A stretch of 30,582 nt of DNA, from the IMG/VR virus record IMGVR_UViG_3300027608_002012, positions 1-30,582 of that record. One strand, given 5' to 3'. A program made the translations under genes and the position numbers. Positions 7,345 through 14,827 of this stretch are shown piece by piece. Source of the stretch: a virus. Within the stretch, counting starts at the first letter, position 1. The number at the start of each line of letters is the position of its first letter. The notes beneath the pieces are model-generated. The model searched no databases. It saw only the letters and a program-made list of their open reading frames with translations, and was not told the origin of the DNA.

Positions 7345-8409
7345 TCAAAAAGCATCGTACATGCGGTACATGGTCTTTTCAACTCTTGTCAGTACAACAG
7401 TGGTTCCGTTGTCTTTGAAAGTGAATTCACCTTTACGACCATCGACATGAATCAATGCATCAGGCTTGAAAGTCTTCCAAATGTATTCGCTGTTATCATC
7501 ATCAGGATCACTGTCAAATTCAATAACAACACCTTTTGGTTGCAGTGGATTACCTTCAAACTTATCTCGGCGGGGCTCTTTAATTTCCTTACCGTTGTGT
7601 ACAATTTTAACGTTATACTCAGTACCACTATCAAATTCAGGCTTAGCGTTAAGCATTTCTAGTGCCTCTTGCGGAGATTCGTTATAGCGGTTCATTTCTT
7701 CAACAATTGCCTTCAACATATCAAAATTGAACTCAGCAAACAAGCTACCGATATTTACCATGCTGTCAACATTTTTAAGGCTTGGGTCCTTAAGATTATC
7801 ATAACAGTATTCACGTATAAATCCTTCATCCAATCCTTTGAAATCTAGCATATAGTAGATACGACCTGGACGATTACGCATGTGACTATCAACACGCCAC
7901 TTATCGTTACAGGTAATCATAAACAACTTTTTAGTTGGAAAGACACCATCCAACAATGTTAGAATTGATTCTTGTTGGTCTTTATCATACGTCTTTTCAA
8001 ACTCATCAAATAGAATAGCACAAGGCTGTTCAATGTTTTGAATGAATGTATTAAACTTATCACCGCACCAAGGCTGATTGATAACGATTGTAGGGATTCC
8101 TTGCTTAGCCAATTGAATAGCAACATTCTTAGTAAGCAATGTTTTACCACTACCTTTTTCACCAGTCATCATTACACCGGTTGCGTTATCACGATCCATA
8201 AAGGTACGGATAATCTTGTCAGTGTTCTTAAGACAATTTCCGTAGATTTTACCTGGAATAGCAAAGCCATCAATATGTTCTAGGTACAACTCACCTGACA
8301 TTTCATTAATTTTAACAACATAATTACCTGCAGGCAACATACGATGAATGTCCATCGCCTCATCACTGGCTACACGGTAGGTATTACCAGTCTTCAAAAA
8401 ATAACTCAT
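7345..8409 (-). CDS. AAA+ ATPase
   Basis: A 354-aa protein with Walker A GEKGSGKT (83-90), Walker B AILFDEFEKT (131-140), sensor-1 asparagine in ITCND (168) and an arginine-rich RNRPGR (178-183) as a candidate finger, the full single AAA+ set. The N-terminal 75 residues look like a small beta domain. The C-terminal 100 residues are acidic and beta-rich (DSDPDDDNSEY), probably substrate-binding. AAAGGATT lies upstream. Last gene of the operon from promoter 9427. It could remodel nucleic-acid or protein complexes; the target is unknown. Confidence 0.92.
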   Translation of the reverse strand: MSYFLKTGNTYRVASDEAMDIHRMLPAGNYVVKINEMSGELYLEHIDGFAIPGKIYGNCLKNTDKIIRTFMDRDNATGVMMTGEKGSGKTLLTKNVAIQLAKQGIPTIVINQPWCGDKFNTFIQNIEQPCAILFDEFEKTYDKDQQESILTLLDGVFPTKKLFMITCNDKWRVDSHMRNRPGRIYYMLDFKGLDEGFIREYCYDNLKDPSLKNVDSMVNIGSLFAEFNFDMLKAIVEEMNRYNESPQEALEMLNAKPEFDSGTEYNVKIVHNGKEIKEPRRDKFEGNPLQPKGVVIEFDSDPDDDNSEYIWKTFKPDALIHVDGRKGEFTFKDNGTTVVLTRVEKTMYRMYDAF

Positions 8410-8418
8410 TTCAATCCT

Positions 8419-8565
8419 TTAAAAAAATTGTTCTAGATTTGTTAACACTGACATTGTATTCAATACAAAACATACTCCGGCTGCATACCAGGAAAAGGAA
8501 TATTTTTCAGAATCAATAATCCACTTAGCCGCCCAAATTGCAAATAGTAGATTAAGTATTATCAT
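8419..8565 (-). CDS. Small membrane protein, 48 aa
   Basis: Starts MIILNLLFAIWAAKWIID, then a charged turn and a second hydrophobic stretch (WYAAGVCFVLNTMSVL), so probably two membrane helices. It sits tightly between 8567-8740 and the AAA+ gene. Confidence 0.6.
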   Translation of the reverse strand: MIILNLLFAIWAAKWIIDSEKYSFSWYAAGVCFVLNTMSVLTNLEQFF

Positions 8566-8566
8566 A

Positions 8567-8740
8567 TTATGAATTCAGTGTAGCAAAAGGACTCATATCT
8601 TCTTCATTCGGTTCCATCTGCTCAAGTGTATCATACACCCACACGATAGGGATATCAAGAATTTTGGCAATTGTCATAGGATGAACACCATCCTCGATCA
8701 TCATTTCAATATCCAGCATTACATTAGTCATTTTGCTCAT
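8567..8740 (-). CDS. Small HTH-like protein, 57 aa
   Basis: Reads MSKMTNVMLDIEMMIEDGVH, then PMTIAKILDIPIVWVYDTL, resembling a helix-turn-helix (I-A-K-x-L-x-I-P-x-x-x-V-Y). An acidic tail follows. GAGGAG lies upstream, and the gene overlaps 8724-8903 by 17 nt. Similar in design to the 45-aa protein at 14013-14150. Confidence 0.65.
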   Translation of the reverse strand: MSKMTNVMLDIEMMIEDGVHPMTIAKILDIPIVWVYDTLEQMEPNEEDMSPFATLNS

Positions 8741-8903
8741 TTTCTAACTCCTCAAGTCTATACTCTGCTAATTCATCAATCATGGTATCAATTAACACAA
8801 GGTGATCTTGTACAAAATCTAAATCACCCAATGTATCAATCATTAGTTCTTTGGCTTCTTCTAATCTTTCGATTGCCAATTTCATTTTTTCTGCATTAGT
8901 CAT
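8724..8903 (-). CDS. Small coiled-coil protein, 59 aa
   Basis: Almost entirely helical and acidic (AIERLEEAKELMIDTL, IDELAEYRLEELENEQND), with heptad-like spacing. It overlaps the upstream membrane-protein gene by 4 nt (ATGA) and the downstream gene by 17 nt. Function unknown. Confidence 0.65.
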   Translation of the reverse strand: MTNAEKMKLAIERLEEAKELMIDTLGDLDFVQDHLVLIDTMIDELAEYRLEELENEQND

Positions 8904-9115
8904 TTTGAATTACTCACTGTAGTTTTAAACAAAAATCCAAACAACACCGTAATGCCCCACGCCTGCAGCCAGGACACTTCACTAACTCCTGCAACGGCTC
9001 CAACCAAGCAACCATTCCAAAGCATGTACACCGGCCAACTTAGTAAGAAACTAAGTAACAATAGTCCTGCAATAGCAATGACAATTGCCCCAATCATAAC
9101 AGCAATTTTTTCCAT
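8900..9115 (-). CDS. Phage membrane protein, 71 aa
   Basis: Two predicted membrane helices (residues 5-34 and 47-65) around a WPVYMLWN turn and an aromatic QAWGI motif. This architecture recurs in small early membrane proteins of large phages. Function unknown. Confidence 0.78.
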   Translation of the reverse strand: MEKIAVMIGAIVIAIAGLLLLSFLLSWPVYMLWNGCLVGAVAGVSEVSWLQAWGITVLFGFLFKTTVSNSK

Positions 9116-9120
9116 GATTA

Positions 9121-9393
9121 TTACTCCGAAAATTCGTACATGTATTGAGCAACGCTAGGATCCAACTTGATGAGGTCTTTAGCGGCACCAGTCAATGCAC
9201 GATAGCGGGCTTGCACTTGACTGCGGGGCAGTTCACCGTCACAGGAAAGATTCTCAGGGCTCAATGCAGAGTCAATACTTTGTGCAACACGTTTGCGACC
9301 CTCAGCCGTTTTAACTTCGTAGACCACAACGTTACCGCTGAACAATGAATTCCAACTGTTTTGCTGGGAGATGTATGCGTTAAGTGCTTTCAT
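9121..9393 (-). CDS. Hypothetical protein, 90 aa
   Basis: First gene after promoter 9427-9455, with AAGGAATC before the ATG. N-terminal beta stretch (NVVVYEVKTAEGRKRV), then helical (QVQARYRALTGAAKDLIKL). No family recognised. Confidence 0.78.
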   Translation of the reverse strand: MKALNAYISQQNSWNSLFSGNVVVYEVKTAEGRKRVAQSIDSALSPENLSCDGELPRSQVQARYRALTGAAKDLIKLDPSVAQYMYEFSE

Positions 9394-9426
9394 TTTTGAT
9401 TCCTTTAATCAACTGTTTAAGATTAT

Positions 9427-9455
9427 ATTATATACCCGAATTGATTTATTGTCAA
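9427..9455 (-). promoter_or_regulatory. Early promoter, family consensus
   Basis: TTGACA (9450-9455), 17 nt, TATAAT (9427-9432). The -35 overlaps the stop of the upstream gene 9452-9718. Likely drives the run 9393 down to the AAA+ gene. Confidence 0.95.
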
Positions 9456-9718
9456 GCCTGGTATGTAAAATAACTACGGATTTTGCTTTGACGATTAGTG
9501 TGGCTTTCGTTGAATTTTACTTCATAGCCACGCTCACGTAGAGCAGTCATCAACACTGACAAGTCACAGTCCTCTTCCAGGAATGCATTCTCACCTTTTT
9601 GATAACTGTATGTAGAGATTTTGTCGGCGATACCAAGTGACACCAACTTGGACTTTGCAATACGTGCCCAAGCATGACCGGGGTCTGCAAAAACTTTAAT
9701 GGAGATTTTCTTAGTCAT
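9452..9718 (-). CDS. Hypothetical protein, 88 aa
   Basis: Starts at ATG 9718 (MTKKISIKVFADPGHAWARI) with GAAGGAATC upstream. A compact alpha/beta pattern resembling single-domain phage proteins that begin with a strand and the motif DPGHAW. Function unknown. Its 3' end carries the -35 of the next promoter. Confidence 0.78.
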   Translation of the reverse strand: MTKKISIKVFADPGHAWARIAKSKLVSLGIADKISTYSYQKGENAFLEEDCDLSVLMTALRERGYEVKFNESHTNRQSKIRSYFTYQA

Positions 9719-9750
9719 TTTGATTCCTTCAATCAACTGTTTAAGATTCT

Positions 9751-9779
9751 ATTATATACCCAAATCCATTTATTGTCAA
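9751..9779 (-). promoter_or_regulatory. Early promoter, family consensus
   Basis: TTGACA (9774-9779), 17 nt, TATAAT (9751-9756); identical to 7161-7189 except one spacer base. Confidence 0.95.
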
Positions 9780-9947
9780 GCCGATAACGGCTCGGCTTTC
9801 GCCTCCCACTGCTTACAACTGCTTCCCAATTTATCGTCCATCAGCACATGTGGTCATGCAATGATGCTCATCGGCCCTAGGTTCTAGCCTAGGTGATCCT
9901 TGGGATAGGACTGCTGGGCCTTGACCTGCCCAGCATCAGGTTGTGTG
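9780..9947. other. Noncoding stretch with hairpins
   Basis: No convincing gene. It contains CCTAGG-TTCTAG-CCTAGG (9876-9893) and an 8-bp stem TGCTGGGC/GCCCAGCA (9912-9919/9928-9935). It could be the structured 3' UTR of 9948-10160 or a small RNA. Confidence 0.45.
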
Positions 9948-10160
9948 TCAATAGTTTTGGTGACTATGACCTACACGATATACCACAGTGCCTGCGGGCA
10001 CATCGGCTTCGTCGGAGTCCATGGTGTATACTTCGGGTAAGCATACACTGGCCAATTCACTGTAAGAGTAATAACCGCTTTCAGTCATTACCAAACGTGC
10101 GTCCGGAGGCAATGCGCTCAATGCCGCCATCATGTCTGCTACAGTTACAAAATTCTCCAT
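9948..10160 (-). CDS. Hypothetical protein, 70 aa
   Basis: Start chosen at ATG 10160 (MENFVTVADMMAALSALPPD) because GAGGAG lies 6 nt upstream. The motif PPDARLVM...YSELASV and the C-terminal VYRVGH recall small phage proteins of unknown function. It follows 10171-10413 by 10 nt. Confidence 0.75.
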   Translation of the reverse strand: MENFVTVADMMAALSALPPDARLVMTESGYYSYSELASVCLPEVYTMDSDEADVPAGTVVYRVGHSHQNY

Positions 10161-10170
10161 CTTACTCTCC

Positions 10171-10413
10171 TCAAATATAAAAACACTCACCGCGCTTGTC
10201 GGCACCGATAGCATCGTAGACACATTCACGAACCATAGTGTCCATTGCCTCACCAAACATGTCAGGATTAGAATCAGCCAAGTCACGCAATGCCTTGAAA
10301 GTCTGTTTCCATGACAGATTTTGACTTTTGGCAGTTGTCACAATACCGTGAACAGCCATGTTACCTTCGTCAGAGAACATGCCATAAGAGATATCAAGTG
10401 TGATTGTAGTCAT
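10171..10413 (-). CDS. Hypothetical protein, 80 aa
   Basis: First gene after promoter 10446-10474, with GGAAACGA upstream. N-terminal strand, then helices (WKQTFKALRDLADSN). No motif recognised. Confidence 0.75.
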   Translation of the reverse strand: MTTITLDISYGMFSDEGNMAVHGIVTTAKSQNLSWKQTFKALRDLADSNPDMFGEAMDTMVRECVYDAIGADKRGECFYI

Positions 10414-10445
10414 TTCGTTTCCTTTTCTTTACTGTCTAAGATGTT

Positions 10446-10474
10446 ATTATATACCCAAACTGATTTATTGTCAA
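10446..10474 (-). promoter_or_regulatory. Early promoter, family consensus
   Basis: TTGACA (10469-10474), 17 nt, TATAAT (10446-10451); spacer ATAAAT...GGGTA. Confidence 0.95.
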
Positions 10475-10491
10475 ATTTGGGTATGTTGTTT

Positions 10492-10794
10492 TTACGCAAC
10501 TTCCAACATGCTAGCTGGGACTCTCCAGGTCGTGCCAATCAAGCTACTTGACTTTTGCTCACTCACCAGGATGTACTTTTGATTTACTTTTTTCACAGTA
10601 CCGGTCACAATCATACCATTGCGACTATTTTTGAATTTGACAACAGTACCAACGTTCATGGCACGTTTGTTCTGCTTTGCAATGTTAGCACGGGCAAACT
10701 TGATGGCATCACCAATGCTATTCAGTTCATCATTGGTAAAGTTACCGAACATGATAGCAGAATTAACTTGCTGAATTGCTGAGAATTTTTCCAT
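10492..10794 (-). CDS. Small SH3/KOW-like phage protein, 100 aa
   Basis: Starts at ATG 10794 (MEKFSAIQQV) with AAAGGAAA upstream. Helical N-terminus, then a beta-barrel-like half (VGTVVKFKNSRNGMIVTGTV, then KYILVSE), which resembles KOW/SH3 RNA- or protein-binding folds. Function unknown. Confidence 0.78.
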   Translation of the reverse strand: MEKFSAIQQVNSAIMFGNFTNDELNSIGDAIKFARANIAKQNKRAMNVGTVVKFKNSRNGMIVTGTVKKVNQKYILVSEQKSSSLIGTTWRVPASMLEVA

Positions 10795-10829
10795 TTGTCT
10801 TTCCTTTGAGTTAATCAATCAATACACGT

Positions 10830-10858
10830 AGTATATCAAACTTTGGATTTATTGTCAA
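10830..10858 (-). promoter_or_regulatory. Early promoter
   Basis: TTGACA (10853-10858), 17 nt, TATACT (10830-10835). It is embedded in the last codons of the upstream gene 10836-10973. Confidence 0.88.
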
Positions 10859-10973
10859 CCAAAACTTGGTCTGTGACAATGATTCCACCGTAAGCATTTT
10901 GATAAGTTTCCGCAACTGCACGGATGAAGAAAGTGAGTACTTTACCGTTACCTGCAATCAAAGTGAATTTCAT
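10836..10973 (-). CDS. Hypothetical protein, 45 aa
   Basis: Reads MKFTLIAGNGKVLTFFIRAV, then AETYQNAYGGIIVTDQVLVD. AAGGAATCG lies before ATG 10973, and a consensus promoter is placed 27 nt upstream. The residues VDNK are encoded by the -35 region of the next promoter. Confidence 0.62.
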   Translation of the reverse strand: MKFTLIAGNGKVLTFFIRAVAETYQNAYGGIIVTDQVLVDNKSKV

Positions 10974-10999
10974 ATCGATTCCTTACTGTTGATACAAGT

Positions 11000-11028
11000 A
11001 TTATATACCCGAAATGATTTACTGTCAA
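11000..11028 (-). promoter_or_regulatory. Early promoter, family consensus
   Basis: TTGACA (11023-11028), 17 nt, TATAAT (11000-11005); spacer GTAAAT...CGGGTA. Confidence 0.93.
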
Positions 11029-11049
11029 CTGAAAAATGAATACTTTATG

Positions 11050-11283
11050 TTACTCTTTGGTAGTATAGTTTCTAGCAGATATCCCGCACTTTTCGCCGTA
11101 CATGCGTGATTGTTCACAGGTCTTCAAATAACTGGTCCTAGAGCGGCCTAGTACGTAATCGGGGGTTGGTTCTGTCAAAGAATCTGGATGTGTGCAAGTA
11201 TGCTCATAATCATTTCGTATTACTTTGTTAAGTAACGGGATTTGACTGATAAACTTACAATCCTTACAAAGCAGGACTTCCAT
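11050..11283 (-). CDS. Cysteine-rich zinc-ribbon-like protein, 77 aa
   Basis: Start at ATG 11283 (MEVLLCKDCKF). Cysteines at 6, 9, 30, 56 and 66 plus HP at 32-33 fit the small family CxxCxxF...CxHP...C...CG-x-A-x-x-Y seen in phages and their hosts, likely zinc-binding. The start overlaps nothing and follows 11285-11437 closely. Function unknown. Confidence 0.78.
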   Translation of the reverse strand: MEVLLCKDCKFISQIPLLNKVIRNDYEHTCTHPDSLTEPTPDYVLGRSRTSYLKTCEQSRMYGEKCGISARNYTTKE

Positions 11284-11284
11284 G

Positions 11285-11437
11285 TTAGTACTCACTCTTT
11301 TTATGTTTTGGTGTGCGGCGATATGCAATTTTGCTTTGCACAACCTTGGGTTTGAACGGTGTATTTTCTTGAAACAATACACGATGGGCCCTGTGTTTGG
11401 GCTGTTCAATTTTGAAAGATAAGAGTTCTTTTTTCAT
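11285..11437 (-). CDS. Small basic protein, 50 aa, probably leaderless
   Basis: Reads MKKELLSFKIEQPKHRAHRV, then LFQENTPFKPKVVQSK and a Lys/Arg-rich end; no fold recognised. The ATG lies 7 nt past the -10 box of promoter 11445-11473, so transcription should begin at about the start codon. Confidence 0.62.
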   Translation of the reverse strand: MKKELLSFKIEQPKHRAHRVLFQENTPFKPKVVQSKIAYRRTPKHKKSEY

Positions 11438-11444
11438 AGCCTTT

Positions 11445-11473
11445 AGTATAGCAGAACCCTTATTTATTGTCAA
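11445..11473 (-). promoter_or_regulatory. Early promoter abutting a start codon
   Basis: TTGACA (11468-11473), 17 nt, TATACT (11445-11450). It overlaps the stop of 11470-11706. Confidence 0.88.
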
Positions 11474-11706
11474 CCAGAGCGGCCTGTACTGTAGTGTGTA
11501 CCTTTTGGTCCTTTCGAAACAAAAGTTCTACCATACAATTCACCCTGATATTCATCACTATTAGCAGAGTATTTCAGTATCACTTTGATACTTTTATTCA
11601 GGCTAATGCTTAACAGTACTTGAGGTTTGAATTCAAGTACATCGGCCGTTACCGTTTGTCCATTGTCTACGCATTTGACCTGTGCAGTTTCATCATACCG
11701 AATCAT
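11470..11706 (-). CDS. Hypothetical protein, 78 aa
   Basis: ATG 11706 (MIRYDETAQV) is preferred to the in-frame TTG at 11718, because TTGGAGTC then serves as ribosome-binding site. Mostly beta (VLLSISLNKSIKVILKYSA), with a basic tail. Overlaps nothing; end of the long operon from 15621 or 13980. Confidence 0.75.
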   Translation of the reverse strand: MIRYDETAQVKCVDNGQTVTADVLEFKPQVLLSISLNKSIKVILKYSANSDEYQGELYGRTFVSKGPKGTHYSTGRSG

Positions 11707-11707
11707 C

Positions 11708-12001
11708 TTAGACTCCAAGAGTAATGTTTATTTGTTTGATAGATTTGGTAGTAAAACTGCGCCACTCTTTAATGTCTGTATCAAACACACGCACTGTAGT
11801 TTCTGACTGTTTCCTAGGTGTTGCACCTTCTTTGATTTCAATTTTAGGAACAACGTCAGGATTGGTTGTGCAATTCATTACACGTTCAGTACCATCCTTT
11901 TTAGTGAAGGTAACTGTAACTGTATCAGTACCCAACATACCACGCAACCAAGATTCAAACTCAATCCAGTCTTCTTCTTTCCAATCAATTGTCGGATTCA
12001 T
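11708..12001 (-). CDS. Phage SH3-fold protein (DUF2693/WYL_2-like)
   Basis: A 97-aa protein. VTVTFTKKDGTERVMNCTTN in the centre and TTVRVFDTDIKEWRSFTTKS near the end are the typical halves of the widespread phage SH3 beta-barrel family formerly called DUF2693. Role unknown. It overlaps the upstream AbrB-like gene by 17 nt. Confidence 0.82.
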   Translation of the reverse strand: MNPTIDWKEEDWIEFESWLRGMLGTDTVTVTFTKKDGTERVMNCTTNPDVVPKIEIKEGATPRKQSETTVRVFDTDIKEWRSFTTKSIKQINITLGV

Positions 12002-12467
12002 CTTCTTGTTCTTCCCAGGTTGTGAAAAAGTTTTTGATTTTTAATTCTTCATCCCAAGAACTACAATAGTCATTGTCAACATCACACAATGTCAATGCTT
12101 CCTCTTTAGACACAATACGATGACTAACAATCTGTTCACCAATATGCTCTTGACTAAACTCTTTTGCCTCGTTCATTGTAACAGTATCTAATGCCCAATC
12201 AGTTTTGTTCTTCCCGTACTTATCAATACCAACAGGAACTTCAACCATATAACGTTCACGGAATGTACTGACACATTCAACAAGAACCCATTGTGTATCT
12301 TTCTTTTCTTTCTTAGTCAAGGTAAAACTCCCGTCTTTGTGTGTTTTAAATTTAAGTGTATCACCGATCTCCCAACCTAATTCATCACAAAATCCCTCCG
12401 GGAACGGAAGAATCAAGTCACCTGTATCAGGATCTTCTTGTAGGTATACTGTGTGTTTCTTTGACAT
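11985..12467 (-). CDS. AbrB/SpoVT-like DNA-binding protein with extra domain
   Basis: A 160-aa protein. Residues 1-55 (EDPDTGDLILPFPEGFCDEL, then GWEIGDTLKF and GSFTL) match the swapped-hairpin AbrB/MazE fold common in cyanophages and T4-like phages. Residues 60-130 (WVLVECVSTFRERYMVEVPV) form a second alpha/beta domain, and the tail is very acidic. It may be an early transcription regulator (inference). AAGGAAAA precedes the ATG. Confidence 0.82.
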   Translation of the reverse strand: MSKKHTVYLQEDPDTGDLILPFPEGFCDELGWEIGDTLKFKTHKDGSFTLTKKEKKDTQWVLVECVSTFRERYMVEVPVGIDKYGKNKTDWALDTVTMNEAKEFSQEHIGEQIVSHRIVSKEEALTLCDVDNDYCSSWDEELKIKNFFTTWEEQEDESDN

Positions 12468-12476
12468 TTTTTTTCC

Positions 12477-12764
12477 TTATGTTAACATGCGAATTAAACC
12501 AATTGAATCTATCGTTGTGAGCAAGAGGTAGTTCCCAAGCATACCAAACGATCGGCGAGTATAACTAGCCCAAGCGTACATAGCACACCCTGTAATCCAA
12601 ACAGGATAAAGTGCCAGTAAAGGTGGATTTGGAACTGTTGCAGCCATTGTGATAGCACACCCAATGCTAATACCCCAAGCAACAACTTCAACACAGAATC
12701 TAAATTTGTTAGTTTTGTAATCACTTTTTATCCAATCAAAGGTATCATGTAAAAAATTAATCAT
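12477..12764 (-). CDS. Phage membrane protein, 95 aa
   Basis: Three hydrophobic helices (about 26-46, 50-66, 74-92) with the conserved turns VPNPPLLALYPVWITG and SFGMLGNY. The pattern recalls phage PnuC-like or DUF-type small membrane proteins, but it is too short for a full transporter. It overlaps 12757-13272. Confidence 0.78.
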   Translation of the reverse strand: MINFLHDTFDWIKSDYKTNKFRFCVEVVAWGISIGCAITMAATVPNPPLLALYPVWITGCAMYAWASYTRRSFGMLGNYLLLTTIDSIGLIRMLT

Positions 12765-13272
12765 GTGTTTTTATTACTTCAAGTAATACTTTCTCAACCA
12801 TTTTGTTAAGTGTAATATCATGTTTATGTGCTTCCATGCACAATTGTAACATAACATCATCTTCCAATTCAATAGGAACTTGAACACGCTTGTCATATGT
12901 TTCACCATTGAAAATTGCTTTGGCTTTTTCTAGGAAATCTTCCTCAACTTCTAAATCAATCCACTTAACATCGTCCCAAGCCTTACGCCATTTGACTTTG
13001 CGTGTCTTAGCCTCAGATATCATAGCATCTTTGAATTTAGGATTCAACCAACGATAAGGTCTCATCTCTTTATCTTCATCAAACCAATTATCTACTTTGA
13101 CGGACACATCTGCCTCATAGATTTCCTGTGTCTCAGTACTGTAAAGCACAGACACATAGGCAAACTCACTTTCGTAACTTAAATATCTTGCGTCAGGATA
13201 ACAGCTCCAACCATATTCACTACCTTCAGTAATACGGTGATTTGTTAGTTCATTTATTTGACTTAAGTGCAT
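12757..13272 (-). CDS. Hypothetical with C-terminal ribbon-helix-helix-like segment, 171 aa
   Basis: Start at ATG 13272 (MHLSQINELTNHRI). The C-terminal 45 residues (VQVPIELEDDVMLQLCMEAH, then KHDITLNKMVEKVLLEVI) fit a ribbon-helix-helix DNA-binding motif. The N-terminal 120 residues are unknown and Trp-rich. It may be an autoregulator of this early operon (inference). AAAGGACAAG lies upstream. Confidence 0.75.
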   Translation of the reverse strand: MHLSQINELTNHRITEGSEYGWSCYPDARYLSYESEFAYVSVLYSTETQEIYEADVSVKVDNWFDEDKEMRPYRWLNPKFKDAMISEAKTRKVKWRKAWDDVKWIDLEVEEDFLEKAKAIFNGETYDKRVQVPIELEDDVMLQLCMEAHKHDITLNKMVEKVLLEVIKTHD

Positions 13273-13468
13273 TTTCTTGTCCTTTGTAGTGTTCAATAAT
13301 AGGTTCGATGTTGTTATTGTATATCTGTTCCATTGTTTTGTAAAGCATTTTGGCATCCTGCTCAGTTATACCTGCTGTCCAATTTGGTTCGCCATCTTCT
13401 TTACGCAACCCATAATCATGCCTATATGTATAACACATGTCAGTGATAATTTGTTCTTTATCTTTCAT
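13250..13468 (-). CDS. Conserved small phage protein, 72 aa
   Basis: Start at ATG 13468 (MKDKEQIITDMCYTYRHDYG). The pattern MCYTxRHDYG...W...E.x.xMxQIxxNxI is familiar from T4-like phages, function unknown. It overlaps both neighbours. Confidence 0.8.
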   Translation of the reverse strand: MKDKEQIITDMCYTYRHDYGLRKEDGEPNWTAGITEQDAKMLYKTMEQIYNNNIEPIIEHYKGQENALKSNK

Positions 13469-13685
13469 ATAATTTTTTACACTCCACAATTACAAAAGTG
13501 GGATAGTTTTCTTTCATTGATAAAACAGTCGGGCAATGAAATTCAACTACAATAGTTTCACTATCATAGTAGTCATTGGTTATCAACCCCCAAACAAATC
13601 GTCCAATAAATATTACACCCAATAATACAACGATAGGTAATATCAAACTACTTGTTCTGTTGGGTCCTGGAAAACTATACATCAT
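13458..13685 (-). CDS. Single-pass membrane protein, 75 aa
   Basis: One membrane helix (LILPIVVLLGVIFIGRFVWG) followed by a soluble acidic part with two cysteines. AAGGATAC precedes two adjacent ATGs (13685 and 13682); either could be used. Confidence 0.72.
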   Translation of the reverse strand: MMYSFPGPNRTSSLILPIVVLLGVIFIGRFVWGLITNDYYDSETIVVEFHCPTVLSMKENYPTFVIVECKKLYER

Positions 13686-13694
13686 GTATCCTTG

Positions 13695-13973
13695 TCAACA
13701 TTCAATCCAGCAATTGTTTGCATAATCCCAATGTCTATTATCATATAAAGAAAACATGATTTCATATCCAAACAAACCTAATTCTAGTCTAACACCTGCA
13801 TGGTCACATTTTCTGCGCCAATCAAATTTAAAATGAAATAGATTTTCACAGTCTTGAAATACTTCAAATTCAAAATATTTGTGTTTGAAGGGCGTACCAC
13901 AAACGTAATTAAAAATATGATTGAATGACGTACTAGTGAAGGGATAATCAATTGAAAAGTTTAGTTTAATCAT
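13695..13973 (-). CDS. Conserved phage hypothetical, 92 aa, probably leaderless
   Basis: Aromatic- and Cys-containing; the segment FKFDWRRKCDHAGVRLELGL, then FGYEIMFSLYDNRHW, is a recurrent phage family without known role. There is no Shine-Dalgarno. The ATG lies 6 nt after the -10 box of promoter 13980-14008. Confidence 0.75.
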   Translation of the reverse strand: MIKLNFSIDYPFTSTSFNHIFNYVCGTPFKHKYFEFEVFQDCENLFHFKFDWRRKCDHAGVRLELGLFGYEIMFSLYDNRHWDYANNCWIEC

Positions 13974-13979
13974 ATTATG

Positions 13980-14008
13980 ATGATAACATGAAACCTAATT
14001 AAAGTCAA
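13980..14008 (-). promoter_or_regulatory. Early promoter abutting a start codon
   Basis: TTGACT (14003-14008), 17 nt, TATCAT (13980-13985). Same -10 as the promoter at 6277. Confidence 0.72.
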
Positions 14009-14012
14009 TTAT

Positions 14013-14150
14013 TTAGGTTAACATGTTGTTGATGAGTTTTAGGGCACTTTTTACTACTGATACATCTACGTGCATTCTTTGGGCAATTTCATGCATATTG
14101 AGATTTCGTTCTACCATTTCTTTTACTTGCATGATTATTTCACGGGACAT
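14013..14150 (-). CDS. Small HTH-like protein, 45 aa
   Basis: Reads MSREIIMQVKEMVERNLNMH, then EIAQRMHVDVSVVKSALKLI, a compact helix-turn-helix. TAAGGAG lies 6 nt before ATG 14150. Comparable to 8567-8740; both may be small regulators or anti-host factors. Confidence 0.68.
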   Translation of the reverse strand: MSREIIMQVKEMVERNLNMHEIAQRMHVDVSVVKSALKLINNMLT

Positions 14151-14205
14151 GTTAAACTCCTTAGGGGGTACATATATAACGTCTCGGGATCCAGTTCCGT
14201 TGACA

Positions 14206-14541
14206 TTACAATTTCAACATTGCCCACATTGCAGTCTTTTCCAAATCAGTTTGAAAGTTTGGGTATACCTCATCCAATCTTGATTTAGGAATATTCACAT
14301 ATCCTTTATTTTCTTTTTTGCGAAACATATCTTCTGCTTCCCAAATTGATGCACTAAACATCTTTGTCTGTAATTTGGCACCACGCCGGCCCCAAAATGA
14401 TAGGTATTCATTGTATGCAGGTTTATAGTTTGGAAAAGGATGAAATTTAAGATGTGAGGCCTCATGTTCACGCAACAGAATGATGCCCCATACTTTATCA
14501 TGGTTCTCTTGGTTACACCAACCAATATATGCGTAGTTCAT
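14206..14541 (-). CDS. WGR-like domain protein, 111 aa
   Basis: The central FWGRRGAKLQTK recalls the WGR motif, and the C-terminal KGYVNIPKSRLDEVYPNF fits family members in large phages. WGR domains occur in PARPs and molybdate regulators and bind nucleic acid; the phage role is unknown. The start overlaps the upstream gene by 4 nt. 14151-14205 holds a ribosome-binding site and little else. Confidence 0.75.
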   Translation of the reverse strand: MNYAYIGWCNQENHDKVWGIILLREHEASHLKFHPFPNYKPAYNEYLSFWGRRGAKLQTKMFSASIWEAEDMFRKKENKGYVNIPKSRLDEVYPNFQTDLEKTAMWAMLKL

Positions 14542-14816
14542 TCTTCAATTTCCTCTACAGGTTTATCAGGGATATTTTCTGTATCATTGTCTTGTGCAAA
14601 CACAAAGCCCATATCTAACATTGTGTCCATTTCAGCAGGTGTACAGTGAGCACGAAACACAAACAGTCGGCAAGTAAGATTGTCCTTGCTATAGTAGATC
14701 CTATAACTCACCCGTTCCACATTCAATGCTTTGGCAAGGTCGTCTAAAGAAAAACTTTCAGGCCAGTCATCATCAACGATATTACGTGTCTTTTCAAAAT
14801 AAAAATCTTGCATCAT
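14538..14816 (-). CDS. Hypothetical protein, 92 aa
   Basis: Acidic at both ends, with a middle alpha/beta section (VSYRIYYSKDNLTCRLFVFR). Ends EEIEE with an ATGA overlap into 14206-14541. No family recognised. Confidence 0.72.
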   Translation of the reverse strand: MMQDFYFEKTRNIVDDDWPESFSLDDLAKALNVERVSYRIYYSKDNLTCRLFVFRAHCTPAEMDTMLDMGFVFAQDNDTENIPDKPVEEIEE

Positions 14817-14827
14817 TTTTAATTCCT

